From: Lichina pygmaea
Lineage: Eukaryota > Ascomycota > Lichinomycetes > Lichinales > Lichinaceae
DNA length: 64,000 bases
Direction of reading: 5' to 3'
Assembly: GCA_963422465.1 (NCBI GenBank)
Contig: OY730173.1
Location: 3,100,001 to 3,164,000, forward strand
Shown here piece after piece: positions 11,937 through 22,473 of this stretch. The translations under genes were made by a program, and so were the position numbers. The notes beneath the pieces were generated by a model. The model had not been told where the DNA came from and did no database searches. It worked only from the letters and a program-made list of their open reading frames with translations. Position 1 is the first letter of the stretch, and each line of letters starts with the position of its first letter.

Positions 11937-14300
11937 ATGGCCGACTCAGAAGACCCTCCTCCTCCCCCTCAACATCTAGATCCCATTATCAGGGAGCTCA
12001 CCCAAGAACCACCCTCCAGGCATGGCAGTCTTCAACGGTCTGGGTCGCCGCCCAGCAACGAGTACATGGCGCCAGGGCCCCACCAGCTGGGAAACGAGCG
12101 CGCCACGACCCCCGTCTCGATCACTACATTCCAAGCCAATACTCTATTCCAGGACTTTGACGGTGTCCATAGTGTGGAGAGCAAACAGTCACCTGCAAGA
12201 GAGCGTGATGATGGAACATCCAGATACGGTCGGCCTACCAACCCGAACGACAGCCAGACATCTCTTGAAAGAGAGCATAACAGCAACCTCCGATACTACC
12301 CGGCTCCTGTGCCGCGCGTGATCACCTTGCCTCAACGGCTTTCGCGACAACCACCTGCGGCTCTCAGGGCCAATCGCCGCTCGCAAGCTCTACAGTCGCT
12401 GCTGCCTCCTGCCGGAGGCGAGGCCGAGCACAGTTCGGATCAAGACAGTCAAGATGAGCAACCTCACTTGCCAGGATACCGCAAGAGCATGGCGCGGTCT
12501 CGGAGTTCGGATGGGCTGTCGACCGCGGACAGGATGTCCAGGCTTCCGCCCCAATTGAGAGCCAGCGAGTTCTTCGAATGTCCGGCGGTCCATCAGAAGG
12601 TTACAGTCAAAGACGGCTCGGCAGCGGAGACGCTCGAGAGCATACTGGATGCGTCGATGCACGCTCCGGTCAACGCGTTCACTGATCATCCCGTGGCTGG
12701 GAGTGAGGCAGCGGTGGTCTATGAGAAGGAGTCGAACAATCGGAGCCGGGCTTCTTTGGCCTCGAAGCTGACCGATGCAAGGTCAACCGTGTATCTTCAA
12801 GACAGCAGGAGCTCGCAGACGCTGGGGCAGCTAGACATTCACCGCAAGAGCGTCGCCACTCCTCTCGGCTTCTGTCTCGACAACAACCACTCACCTGGGT
12901 CGCGAGGTTCGGTAAAGGACGAAGGCGAGGACGGCATACCAGCAGGGATGGGCAATGGAGCATCTACCACGGATCTAGGTCGGCCAAGAGACAGCCGACT
13001 CCTCGCGCTGGACGATGACCTCGCAACCAACTGGGCGAACGAGCCAGGTCAGGACGTCCAGCATCCTCGCATCGGTCGTCACAGCCAGCCAACCACGCTA
13101 CTTGCTGAGCTGCAGTTACGGAAGGAGCATCAGCGGCAGCGGACCAAGACTGCCGCCACGGCGTTCCCGAACGGCATGCAATCTACCTTGCTCGAGATGG
13201 ACGCAGTCGCCGAGGAGCAGAAGCGAGCACGAAGACGAAAACACGTCACTCTGGCCTGGGAAGAGCTCCAGGTCAACGATGGTGATGCGAATGGTGACAA
13301 CGATCAGGATACATCTCTGGGAATGCTTGCTTCCCGCCCCAGCCCTCGTGCGCAGGAGAAGGATGTATCCTCCGCGGCGCCTCCAAGACTAGGCACCCCC
13401 GATGACGGACCCGCCAACCAAGTACGAAGACGCTCCCCGATACGAGGCGCGCTCCACGGGAACGACCCTATATACTCTCGATCTTCCCAGAGTCAATATC
13501 GCTTGGAGGTGCCTGGGTTGGAACGAGAGCACGGCCCCAGATCCCCCGCGCGGCAGGAGGGCCTTTTGTCCCAGTCGACCTCCAGGCTGAGCCTCGGAGA
13601 TCCAGCCCCACCCAGACCGGGTCATGTCAGCAGCGCTTACTTTGCCAATGACCTGCTCAGTCGGTATGGGAGCGAAGCTTTCCGGTCAGAGGGTGCCCAG
13701 CGACGGCCGCCGGAGTCAGAAACCACCGTGATCGAACCCCGGCGAAAAGCGCCAGGGCCGGCGCCTGCATCTGCCAGCCCCTGGGCGCGTTACGCTCCTC
13801 AACAGCCAGGGCCACCAACCAGTTCTGGAGAGAACGATGTGCGTCGATACAGCCATGTAGGGGTTCTGCCTGCTCAGCAAGCACCGCTCGGCGTGCCTCC
13901 ATCCCACCCGCAGCATCATCGGCCACGCACGAGCTGCATCCCACCGCAACAGTTCCCGGTCATGACATCTTACGCAAGGTGGAGGAGCACCATGGGACCT
14001 GGCGCCTTTCCAAGCATGGCCGGACCTGGTGGGATCCCCGTTGGGGCGCCGAACTTCGGATCCCCTGGGCTGGCTGGATCGCCGAGTTTCTACGCCCAAT
14101 CGCCGCAATGGAACCAGTCCAGTCCACAGCTGAACTTCAACGGTCGACAAGGTCAACAGCCACCTGGGCTAATGAACATGCCCAACCAGACCGTGATTGG
14201 GGCACCTGGTATGGGATTTCCCACGCTGCAGCCTCCTGTGGCAGGGCAGGAGATGCGACATGACATGATCAATCAGTGGAGACAACACGTTCAACCTTAA
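11937..14300 (+). CDS. Large low-complexity conserved-type fungal protein of unknown function
   Basis: This is a single open frame of 787 aa from the ATG at 11937 (gtcATGg context, MADSEDPPPPP) to TAA at 14300. The frame extends upstream to 11811 but without an ATG. The protein is mostly disordered: a Pro-rich N-terminus, Ser/Arg-rich segments (KSMARSRSSDGLS), and a Gly/Pro/Met/Gln-rich tail (MGPGAFPSMAGPGGIPVG) resembling a prion-like or RNA-associated tail. The most conserved-looking block is about residues 380-450: TTLLAELQLRKEHQRQR, FPNGMQSTLLEMDAVAEEQ and RRRKHVTLAWEE. I believe this block occurs in other filamentous fungi, but I cannot name the family. No transmembrane segment or signal peptide is seen. 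No introns are needed. The neighbour Dlt1 lies downstream in the same orientation, with no evidence for a functional link. Confidence 0.8.
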   Translation: MADSEDPPPPPQHLDPIIRELTQEPPSRHGSLQRSGSPPSNEYMAPGPHQLGNERATTPVSITTFQANTLFQDFDGVHSVESKQSPARERDDGTSRYGRPTNPNDSQTSLEREHNSNLRYYPAPVPRVITLPQRLSRQPPAALRANRRSQALQSLLPPAGGEAEHSSDQDSQDEQPHLPGYRKSMARSRSSDGLSTADRMSRLPPQLRASEFFECPAVHQKVTVKDGSAAETLESILDASMHAPVNAFTDHPVAGSEAAVVYEKESNNRSRASLASKLTDARSTVYLQDSRSSQTLGQLDIHRKSVATPLGFCLDNNHSPGSRGSVKDEGEDGIPAGMGNGASTTDLGRPRDSRLLALDDDLATNWANEPGQDVQHPRIGRHSQPTTLLAELQLRKEHQRQRTKTAATAFPNGMQSTLLEMDAVAEEQKRARRRKHVTLAWEELQVNDGDANGDNDQDTSLGMLASRPSPRAQEKDVSSAAPPRLGTPDDGPANQVRRRSPIRGALHGNDPIYSRSSQSQYRLEVPGLEREHGPRSPARQEGLLSQSTSRLSLGDPAPPRPGHVSSAYFANDLLSRYGSEAFRSEGAQRRPPESETTVIEPRRKAPGPAPASASPWARYAPQQPGPPTSSGENDVRRYSHVGVLPAQQAPLGVPPSHPQHHRPRTSCIPPQQFPVMTSYARWRSTMGPGAFPSMAGPGGIPVGAPNFGSPGLAGSPSFYAQSPQWNQSSPQLNFNGRQGQQPPGLMNMPNQTVIGAPGMGFPTLQPPVAGQEMRHDMINQWRQHVQP

Positions 14301-14958
14301 TATGCATGCACTGGCGTGGTGGGGATTCTTCGATCCTGATGGCATATCGATGGGTTAGCGCTCACGGTTTGGAGGTAACTTTGGAAATCGTCGACGTTGT
14401 CCGTCTAATCATGTTTTCCTCTAACTCATGCTGCTCATAATCTATCATATATGCATCTATCTTTCAGTAGCTCCTTCACTAAACATCAGCATGCTGTGTA
14501 TGATGCAGTTTCTGACGAGTCAGGAGTCCCACTTCTTGGGTTCTCCAAATGATGCAGCCTGTAAAATGTTGGGAATCAAGCAGCAGCAAGCCACCATTCA
14601 CTGTGGCCAACTAGAGATTCTCCTTTGCCGCGTAGCTCATGGTCGCAGCACCGCAGTAACCTGCTCGGAATGATCGTTCACTTTGTTTGCACGCGGTTTA
14701 TTATAACTCTTGTTTTGCAAAGGTCTGAATTCAAAGAGTCGGCAATGTTCGGAAAGCTGGCAAGGACGGGGCCACTTTCCGGACTCGGCGCCGCAGTCTC
14801 CGTTTCAGCTGGACAGGTCAAGTCAAGAACGCATCAGCCCCGGTCCGGGCTAGATGGAGCCATGGAGAGACGATCGCGCCACTATGCGATCCAGATGAGA
14901 GCATGACTACTTTTCGTCCTTGTTTTGGCTTAAGAAACTGCGACGCTCGTCGGGATCC
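14301..14958. other. Spacer and Dlt1 promoter region
   Basis: No gene is recognised. The segment would hold the 3' end of the upstream transcript and the promoter of the Dlt1 gene. Open frames here are short and have no family features. Confidence 0.4.
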
Positions 14959-16347
14959 ATGGCTAAATTCCCCATCTTTCGTGTCTTCTACTCAGCCACG
15001 TTTACGGTCCTCTTCATCGTCCTCGTATGCTTGCTCCTGATACCGCCGGGTGACGTCATTCGAAAGGCGCAGGTGCAGGCGAGGTGGTACGATGTGTTCA
15101 GCATCGCGGGCGCCTATCTCCTGACGCTGGTCGTCATCGCTCTATTCTACGCTTCGAGGCTCTACAGCAATCGCGCCGCGCTCGCCGCCGTTCCCAAGGC
15201 ATGGATCCCGATCGCGGAAGCCGACCTCAGACAGAAGGTCTGGAGGATGATCTCGCGCGGCCTTGCGAGAAGCGCGTCGTTGGCGAGTGCTGCGAAACCT
15301 CGCGATCTGGGGCGGGAGCTTGCTCGCGATTCAGAGACCGGGCGGGGCTTGGAAGGTCTGCGGTCAACAGCCGAGAGGGACACCGCCGAGAAGGACGCTC
15401 TCAGAGCTGCGGGGAGAAACAAGAGCCCTTCTAGGCCAGACATCAAGTCGGACGCCATCGATCCGTTGGCCGCGGCGCGCAACTGGGGGCACATCTCGCA
15501 TCCCGGTTGGTCGTCGCCGTCGACACCGGACTTTCCGAATCTGCACTACGACGCCGTGGTATCCGAGCTGCCGCACCTGCTCGAGGCCAAGGCAGTCGCC
15601 CTGGCGGATTCGGATCCGATGTCGGCTCCCGCACGCGAGACCAGCTCCAGACGGCCATCGGGGGATCATTCGCCATCTGGCGACGCGGGGACAAGAACAG
15701 ACGCCCAGATCCTTGGCCTTCTACAGCGTCCCGCCAGCAGCGGCATGAGAGAGTATGTCATGCACCTGGCGAGGATCGGGATCATCAAGTGTCCTGCCGC
15801 CGTCGTCACAAGATTTCTAGCGCAGTACGATCATGCGCGGTTCTCGGAGCAAGGGCTGTCAGAGGAAGGCTTCCGCAGCCTCATGGCTCTGTTTTCGGAC
15901 GTCGTACGGGGGATGACCGACTTGGACGGGTTGATTCTGGTGCGAGGCGCAAGAAAAGACGACGACTGGGGCAGCTCCTGCTGGTCGAGCCGGGACAGCC
16001 CTGCGTCTCGCAGCCATCGTAGCGACAGCAGGGAGCCCTCTGCAGAACACCGTCATGCAGACCGATCACCCTCACAGGCGTCGTATGCGGACTCGGCTCA
16101 AGGAGCAGAGCACGATCGGGACGTGGGATACGAAGCCTCGTCTTCTGCGCCGTCGTCATCCGGCCGTTCGGTCCGTCGACATGATCTCTCCTCGGCTCGC
16201 GGCAACCACCCCCGGGCCACGGCGCCTCAGACTCCTATGATGATGAGCGGTCTCGCCGGGAGCTCGTCGTCGTCATTCTCGGAATCCATCGCGTTGTATC
16301 GCTCCAGCAAGTTCAGAGGATTCCATCCTTCACAGAGCGCGCCCTAG
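14959..16347 (+). CDS. dlt1: Dlt1 (defect at low temperature) family membrane protein
   Basis: Dlt1 is a fungal membrane protein whose loss in budding yeast affects growth at low temperature; its molecular role is unknown. The frame is intronless and encodes 462 aa from the ATG at 14959 (ccATGg context). An in-frame upstream ATG at 14920 would add MFWLKKLRRSSGS, but family members start at the FRVFYSATFT segment. Two transmembrane segments are clear near residues 8-31 (FTVLFIVLVCLLLIPP) and 45-70 (IAGAYLLTLVVIALFY). These are followed by the family signatures SRLYSNRAALAAVPKAWIPI, WGHISHPGWSSPSTPDFPNL, ELPHLLEAKAVAL and LLQRPASSGMREYVMHL. The last about 130 residues are Ser/Arg-rich and disordered. 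The protein seems complete. Confidence 0.93.
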   Translation: MAKFPIFRVFYSATFTVLFIVLVCLLLIPPGDVIRKAQVQARWYDVFSIAGAYLLTLVVIALFYASRLYSNRAALAAVPKAWIPIAEADLRQKVWRMISRGLARSASLASAAKPRDLGRELARDSETGRGLEGLRSTAERDTAEKDALRAAGRNKSPSRPDIKSDAIDPLAAARNWGHISHPGWSSPSTPDFPNLHYDAVVSELPHLLEAKAVALADSDPMSAPARETSSRRPSGDHSPSGDAGTRTDAQILGLLQRPASSGMREYVMHLARIGIIKCPAAVVTRFLAQYDHARFSEQGLSEEGFRSLMALFSDVVRGMTDLDGLILVRGARKDDDWGSSCWSSRDSPASRSHRSDSREPSAEHRHADRSPSQASYADSAQGAEHDRDVGYEASSSAPSSSGRSVRRHDLSSARGNHPRATAPQTPMMMSGLAGSSSSSFSESIALYRSSKFRGFHPSQSAP

Positions 16348-17450
16348 AAAGACTTTTTTGCTATTATACCCCCTTCATCGTTGGCCCTTTTGTCTCCCAC
16401 GATCACGAACGATGCTCTCAATAGGAGCTGTGAACGACCTCTGCAGGTCCACAGAGGAGATGGGCTCTTGGTCTTATCATATCGCTCCTCTTCACCTCTC
16501 TCACTCTGTCTCTGTCTCTCCTTTCTCCCATTCTTTGCTCACAACCCCTCTCAATCGATGATTTGGCTCATTGGAGTATGCACCCGGCTCCACGGTTTCA
16601 TTCCAGCTCCTCCGTGCATCCACTGGCGTTCCTGCTACCGGTGCATTGGACAAGGTTCATAGCACTCACACGCTCCATCAGTCTTCACCTAGCATGCCAT
16701 TTCATCAGAAAGCAGTTCCAGTCCAACGTGTACCAGTTCCCTTACAACACCCCGTCTGCTCGACCTTTGGATAGTCCAACCAAAAATCCCAGCTGTCAGT
16801 ACTTTTTTCCACCGACCGATCAATCGCCCAACCACGCTCCCATTGCTTCTTGGCAAAAATGTGCTCAAGACCCTACCAAGCATTCACGTCGATCTGGAGC
16901 CAATGATACGTACCTCGTACAGTAACAATTACTGTGCTGTACCAAGATGCTTTGTGCACATGGCAACCTCCCTTCCGACACTTACTGTCCCTCCTTCATC
17001 ATCATCATCATCATCATGGTGAGTCTGATGACACGCATGGCATGGTATCATTATACTGTACTGTGGAGTTGGAGGTCATTGAACTGTATTGTACGTAGAG
17101 CCGCAAATCGTTGCACAGCACTGTCAAGCTGGAGGTCATGGTACCGTATCCTACCGCGTCACAAGCATTCCTAGCTGAACTTTGGGACGTACAGCTCAGC
17201 TTTGTACCGTAGACCTGAAGAGAAAACCCGGCGTAGCTGGCTGGTCAAGAGACTACACTTTGACCCTCGAGACCTACTGTAGCTTGAAGCATGCTTGAGC
17301 TATGTACTATACGGTATGTGCACTGATGCTGGACAGAGTGATGAGGCTGCGGCGGAACAGTTGGGAGGCATGCTCAATCAATTGTTTCTGCAGTAACATA
17401 TGCTGTCTATGCTGCCATGGAGGATGGATCGTGCAATCACATTTCACAGC
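16348..17450. other. Gene-poor spacer
   Basis: No gene is recognised. The segment contains a short (TCA)n tract (about 17000-17017) and two related segments at about 17069-17085 and 17130-17145 sharing an AGNTGGAGGTCAT phrase. Open frames are short and look random. Confidence 0.4.
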
Positions 17451-17460
17451 CCCGTCTCCG

Positions 17461-17560
17461 TTCATGTCCCCTGTCCCCTGTCCCCTGTCCCCTGTCCCCA
17501 GTCCCCATCCCCATTCCCAATCTCATCCCCAATCCCCGCCCGCGTCCTCATCCCATCCCC
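17461..17560 (+). repeat. C-rich minisatellite (CCCTGTC / CCCCAT-type units)
   Basis: Four tandem CCCCTGTC-like units are followed by degenerate CCCCAT/TCCCAAT units. The tract lies within a spacer with no recognised gene and has no coding reading. It probably expands and contracts by slippage. Confidence 0.8.
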
Positions 17561-18634
17561 ATCGACAGTACCGTACAACACAAGCGTATTCGCAGTCACA
17601 CACTCTCATGATACATACTTGCACATAGGTGGTGCAAGGAATACCGACAGTCTTGTACTGTACTTTACGGTAGTACATATCTCAAGAGAGTCAGTGGATG
17701 TGTGATCTGTTCGATGAAGATGAAGCCTGAACTTGGGAGTCCCTTGACTGATGATCTTTGGGGTATCTGTTGAAGGTGTTTCAAGGTATTATGATATGAG
17801 GTGTTACCGTTCAAGGTGTTTAGGGGCAACGACCTGTCAAGAACCAACCGTCGAATGATCACGGTGACCAAGGAAAGGAGGAAAGGGTGGGCAACGGTGG
17901 GAAAGGGTGGAGACGGTGTGAAAATATTCAGTCCAACTTTCTTGGTCACCATGCACCTCGAGAGCCTTCCTGAGATGGCCGGTGGTGAGAATTACGTCTC
18001 TCAGTCAGTGCTGCATTTGCAGGCCGGGCTAGGCCCGGGGGGGGTAGCTTAGTCAGACAGTTAGGGGTGCTCATGTAGCCCCTGAGTCTGAGAGGGCTTC
18101 AATGGACAGCTTCTTCTCCCCTCTCAGAGTGGGCTGATGCCTTGTAGCTCCAGCAGCTAGTCTGAAGATGATTATTCACGACAAGCAGGTCCTCTGAACG
18201 GCCTGCCCACAGCCGCGGATAACGGGCTATTGAACATCCTGCCATGTTGATCTGATCTTGTACAGTACTCGATAAAAAACCACCCCTGCGTGGCTAGTCC
18301 AGCTAGATTCTTCTGCGCACAGAAACACGGACACTCCCTGAACAGAAATGCCGACAGACACGTATTCTCTGGATATCGACCCCAAGAGACTGCGAAACGC
18401 CGGAACAATGCAGGTTCAATTCACCTCGCCGAGTCTCGCCCCGCAGTATCATCAGCCAGTTTACACACCCAGAGGCCAGCTTAGCCACCACCTTGATGCG
18501 GTGATTGGCACCCGTGCACCGTTGGGCAACCGATTCAAGAGTACGCCAAATGGGCGAGGTCGCTCTCCAGACCCCAGTGACGCCGCACCGGCGCGCTTCT
18601 GATACTGCACAAGCTCTCCCAATTGCGACGCGGC
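17561..18634. other. Spacer downstream of DUF3431 gene
   Basis: No gene is recognised. The segment includes the 3' flank of the minus-strand DUF3431 gene. A short block at about 17745-17830 repeats the phrase AAGGTGTTT several times. A small open frame at 18348-18602 overlaps the region just beyond the DUF3431 stop and has no family features. Confidence 0.4.
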
Positions 18635-20966
18635 TCACTCGTCGCTGTCTAAGCATTGGCAATCCGACGTCGTGCCGAAGGCCCGCCACCCACTCATAAG
18701 ACTTGGACACTTCCACATGACGTCCCTATCGGAGCACTGCATCAGAATGTTCCATAGTCGCTCGACAGTGTAGCCAAGGTATGGTGCATCCAGCGAATCC
18801 TCAAAGTGGGCATCTGGCGCTTTGGGATGGCCCCAGCCGTCGGGGTCGACAAGACCGTCGTAGAGATATTGATAGAAACTGAGTGGAGCCCCCCGAATCC
18901 GACGTCCGGACGCGATAAACTGTCCTTTATAGGAGAGCAGCGCCCTCGAGCAAGTCGTGTTGTAGACGTTTTGATATGCCCGCAACACAAGTGCGAAATC
19001 GTCCCGCCAGCCCCATCGGTCGCTGCAGTCTTCGCAGTCACAAGCCACTCCTGAGAATCCCAGACTGAGCATTCCAGTATCAGGCCGGTAGAACTTCCGT
19101 ATACGGTAAAAGAACTCGCGGCGATTGTGGACGTCCGCCTGGATGAAGAGGGTATGTTCGGCGAGATTGTTCCATCGTGAGGTGATGTGATGCAGATAAG
19201 TTGCTCCTTCGCGGCCTCGATTCTCAAGCTTTTGCACCACGTCGGCGCTAGTCTTCTCACGGATGGTAGCCTCGTCGGCTGCTTCATCCTTGACGTAGAT
19301 GATAAGCTGTGGAGCAAGCCTCGATATAGACGGGATACCACGGATGTCCGTCGTGAGCCGCTTCACAGAATCCAGATCTTCCTGGTACATACTGACGACA
19401 ATATCGAAGGTACCGTTGGGCATGTAAGTGTGATCAATGTGCGTCTTCGGGGTGTCGGAAGACAGCCTCCACATCACAGTCCCGAAGTAATAGCTAAGGA
19501 GGTGCGATAAGACGGACAGGGAGCAAATCCACATGGCCGACGCGAGTTTTGGGATCAATGGCCCGGACTCGCCATTCTTTTTCAGCCCTTGCGACGAGCT
19601 TTCTGATGGCCGATGCGTATAGTGCCGGCTGGGACCCATGAAAGCTATCAAGGCGATGACAAAGGCCACAGTTTGTAGCAGGCCCGTTTGCAGGCGCTCG
19701 ACAAACGCAAAGACGATGACTATGAGGTAGGTGGCAATACCGTTGATACAGCTCACTCTCCAACCAGACTCCGAGCCCATCCACAGGAGGCCATCGTCGA
19801 GGTCACTCATGAGCGAATACGAAACTTGCGAGCCACCAAGAAGAATGCAGGAGGCGCCGAGCACGATGCTATCAGTCATCGTGAGCCAACCCGCATCCCG
19901 AAATCTGGTACTTGCGAGCCTCATATCCTCGGTCAGCCATGCCGCAACGCCGGTGCCCAGCAAGCCAATTGGTATGGCTACGCCCAAGCGTCGATCCACT
20001 GCTATCGGGCGTGGATCAGGAAGTGACGGCGGGCTAAGGGTTTCAAGAGCCCTTGGAGGGGCGAGACAGGAATTGGATAGTCCGACAAGAGTCAATGCCG
20101 CCAGGGCGTAGATCACACCCTTCGCGGTAAGGCGGTATTCGTCAAGGAAGATGACGGGAACACAAAAGAGCATCACGAGCAATCGACGGCCCTGCCTCCG
20201 GGGCTGCGTTTTAGCCCATGCGTTCAGAGTCAAGACTCTGGGGACCAGAGTCTGAATGAGGAAAGGGAAGAGCTAGCGAGGTGTCAGCGCGGCTGGGTCC
20301 GGATCAAGGAGAGCTACCAGGCAATATCTTACACAGAGCTTTGACAGAGTCGGTAGATTTTCTAGATGAACGACGGCCAGCATCGTGAATGGCCATGAAA
20401 AGGCCAGAAGCAGGGACGAAAGAAAGATCTCGTCCCGCGCCTGGGGCAGTTGCACGATCCAAGCCCACACCGCCGCCCTGCTGATGTTCCGGAAACAGTT
20501 TTTCAACTTCTTGTAGCCCCCACCAAGAAGCTTCAATGCGAGGAAGATGACCTGAGCCAAGGCCAAGTGCAGAAAGGTCAAGGAGAGAGCTAGTCCATGC
20601 ACCGTCAGCCAAACAGGAACGAGACGGCGCGACGCATGTTGGAAATGACGTTGCCACTCACGGAAGCCTGCGTTCTTGATTAGTAGGTGTCACAGGCTCG
20701 ACTCGAAAGGCGAGTGAGAGCACTTACTGAAGCCCTCATAGTACAACAATTGTCTTGTAGAAATGAGACCGAACACCGCGAAGAAGATCCATAGCCTACG
20801 GCTCGTTGAAACGCGTCACGTCAGCCTATGGTCTGTTGTAGTCGGAGTATGGCGGTCTCGTGTGCGATACGTACATCCCAAATGGCATGATGTAGTCGAA
20901 GAGAGCCGCCTGATAGGGGCTCACAGGTCTGATCTCGCCTCGATCAACAGACGCCGCTGCGGACAT
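18635..20966 (-). CDS. DUF3431 multi-pass membrane protein
   Basis: Four exons join in phase: 20966-20875, 20795-20728, 20667-20333 and 20272-18635, giving 710 aa. The N-terminus (MSAAASVDRGEIRPVSPYQ..FDYIMPFG) begins a membrane-rich half with about eight hydrophobic segments. The C-terminal about 280 residues form a DUF3431 domain: FDIVVSMYQEDLDSVKRL, LIIYVKDEAAD, YLHHITSRWNNLAEHTLFIQADVHN, then WGWRDDFALVLRAYQN and FIASGRRIRGAPLSFY. DUF3431 is a glycosyltransferase-like fold of unknown substrate found in many fungi. The DxH-type residues in IQADVHN are where family members have HxD/H. The first three exons encode the conserved N-terminal module that commonly precedes DUF3431 in Sordariomycetes (from memory). 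The function is unknown. Exon 1 and 2 boundaries rest on phase and motif continuity. Confidence 0.85.
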
Positions 20967-21066
20967 GTCGCCGACTTGTTCAGCCTGGCTACTGGTGGTC
21001 TCCATAATTAATGATCAACTCGTGGCCGCCAAATCTTCTGGTATCCTCACAAGGTGTTGGTTGGTA

Positions 21067-21865
21067 CCCGTGCCACGGGGGGCTACACCCCCTCCTCCCG
21101 CACCTCCGGTACGTCCGGAACACCTCTCTATCCAGAGAGGTGTCTAACACCGGAATGAAAGTATCAGCGGTATGAAAGGTTTTCTTGATAGAATCAACTG
21201 CAATGCCTATAATTCCACAACACAATGACTACATGAAAATGTAACTGGCTTATTTGATTCCTCTACTTCTACACTATTGTTTCTGAGGTTGCAGGCCTTT
21301 TTACAAGCCATGAAAGTAATATATCTACAAAACAAGGAAGAGTGACCAAAAGATCGCATGTCTAAGAGAAGCGAAGCGGGCGACTCAAGTTTCTATGGTA
21401 GCTAACGTGGCTATGGTAGCTACAGTAGTTACTCAACAATACCAGCAGAATCTGGGAGAGCCTGTAGCATCAGGGATGATAGTAGAAGACTAGGGGAATC
21501 AGATAGGCACATAAAAATTATCACTTGTCTATCTAGTTGTGGAGTTGCAGGTGTTTCAAATTGATGTTGTCGAGAATCTGTTCTGTGAGTGGCAACTACC
21601 ATAGCTTCTTAACAACACCACAAAAATCTAGAGAAGTCTAGATCTTCAGGAATTGTAGTAGAGAAGTAGGAGAATCAATTGAGCTGCTTACATTTCAATT
21701 CAGTCGCTCTGTTGTGAAGTTATAGATGTTGCAGTCAAGTTGTGATCAAAAACCTTTCATACCGCTGATACTTTCATTCCGGTGTAAGACACCTCTCTGG
21801 ATAGAGAGGTGTTCCGGACGTACCGGAGGTGCGGGAGGAGGGGGTGTAGCCCCCCGTGGCACGGG
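21067..21865. mobile_element. Non-autonomous inverted-repeat DNA transposon (MITE-like, 799 bp)
   Basis: The element has 117-bp terminal inverted repeats (21067-21183 and 21749-21865) that differ by one base in the stretch I compared (TAACACC against TTACACC). The ends read CCCGTGCCACGGGGGGCT inward, and TA flanks both sides (21065-21066 and 21866-21867), consistent with a TA target duplication as in Tc1/mariner-like elements. Each end carries an internal hairpin, ACACCTCTC-TATCCA-GAGAGGTGT. The 565-bp interior is AT-rich, with no open frame of note, and shows two or three degenerate direct units about 178 bp apart (GTTGTGGAGTTGCAGGTGTT near 21536 and GTTGTGAAGTTATAGATGTT near 21713). Near-identical ends suggest a recent insertion. 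It carries no transposase and must rely on one encoded elsewhere. Confidence 0.85.
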
Positions 21866-21867
21866 TA

Positions 21868-22144
21868 GCCCTTCATCGTCTTCTGACTCCTAGCAACTAG
21901 GAGTCTTGATAGGGGCAGTGCCAGGGGCTGTTGAGTTCACCCCTCGGCTTGAGGGGAGCACTGTGTTCCGTTCCGAATGACCCAAAGTATATGATTTATG
22001 ATTCAACGAGCGGAGTGTCTCCTTGAGTGTCAGAAGTATTGATACACCAAGCAACACGTGCGTACGAGACTCGTGGTGTTGGAAATGGGCGTGTCACATG
22101 ATCCATTGTCACATGTCGTCGCTCTTCCCCACGCGTACGTTACG
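21868..22144. other. Spacer beside the transposon
   Basis: No gene is recognised. The first part (TCTGACTCCTAGCAACTAGGAGTC) contains a small hairpin at about 21881-21904. The segment separates the transposon from its miniature relic. Confidence 0.35.
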
Positions 22145-22172
22145 TACCCGTGCCCATGGGGGGGCACGGATA
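22145..22172. mobile_element. Miniature relic of the same inverted-repeat ends
   Basis: The stretch TACCCGTGCC...GGCACGGATA is 28 bases long and consists of the first nine to ten bases of both ends of the 21.07-kb element, with only ATGGGGG-type sequence between them and TA at each side. This looks like an element reduced to its tips, by excision or internal deletion. Confidence 0.5.
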
Positions 22173-22473
22173 CATACGTACCTCGTCGTACAAAATACGC
22201 TCTCCGACTTCTAGCTACAGTAGATTCCTCTCAATACAATATCATTCTCCTGCGGCGCATCCAGATTTGATCACATACTTACGTAGCATCCACGTAGGTA
22301 AATAAGATACGCTCGCCGTCACTGGCCTCACAGCGACATTGAATTCCGTGCTCTAGATATCATCAATCCGCAAGCAAATTAAGATCCTCCTTTACCATCT
22401 GCCATCCTTTGACGAACGTGATCACTACACGACAGAGCCATGAGAGCCACCTCACTGAATGGATGTCATCTAC
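22173..22473. other. 3' flank of riboflavin kinase gene
   Basis: No gene is recognised. The sequence is moderately AT-rich and would contain the riboflavin kinase 3' untranslated region. Confidence 0.35.
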
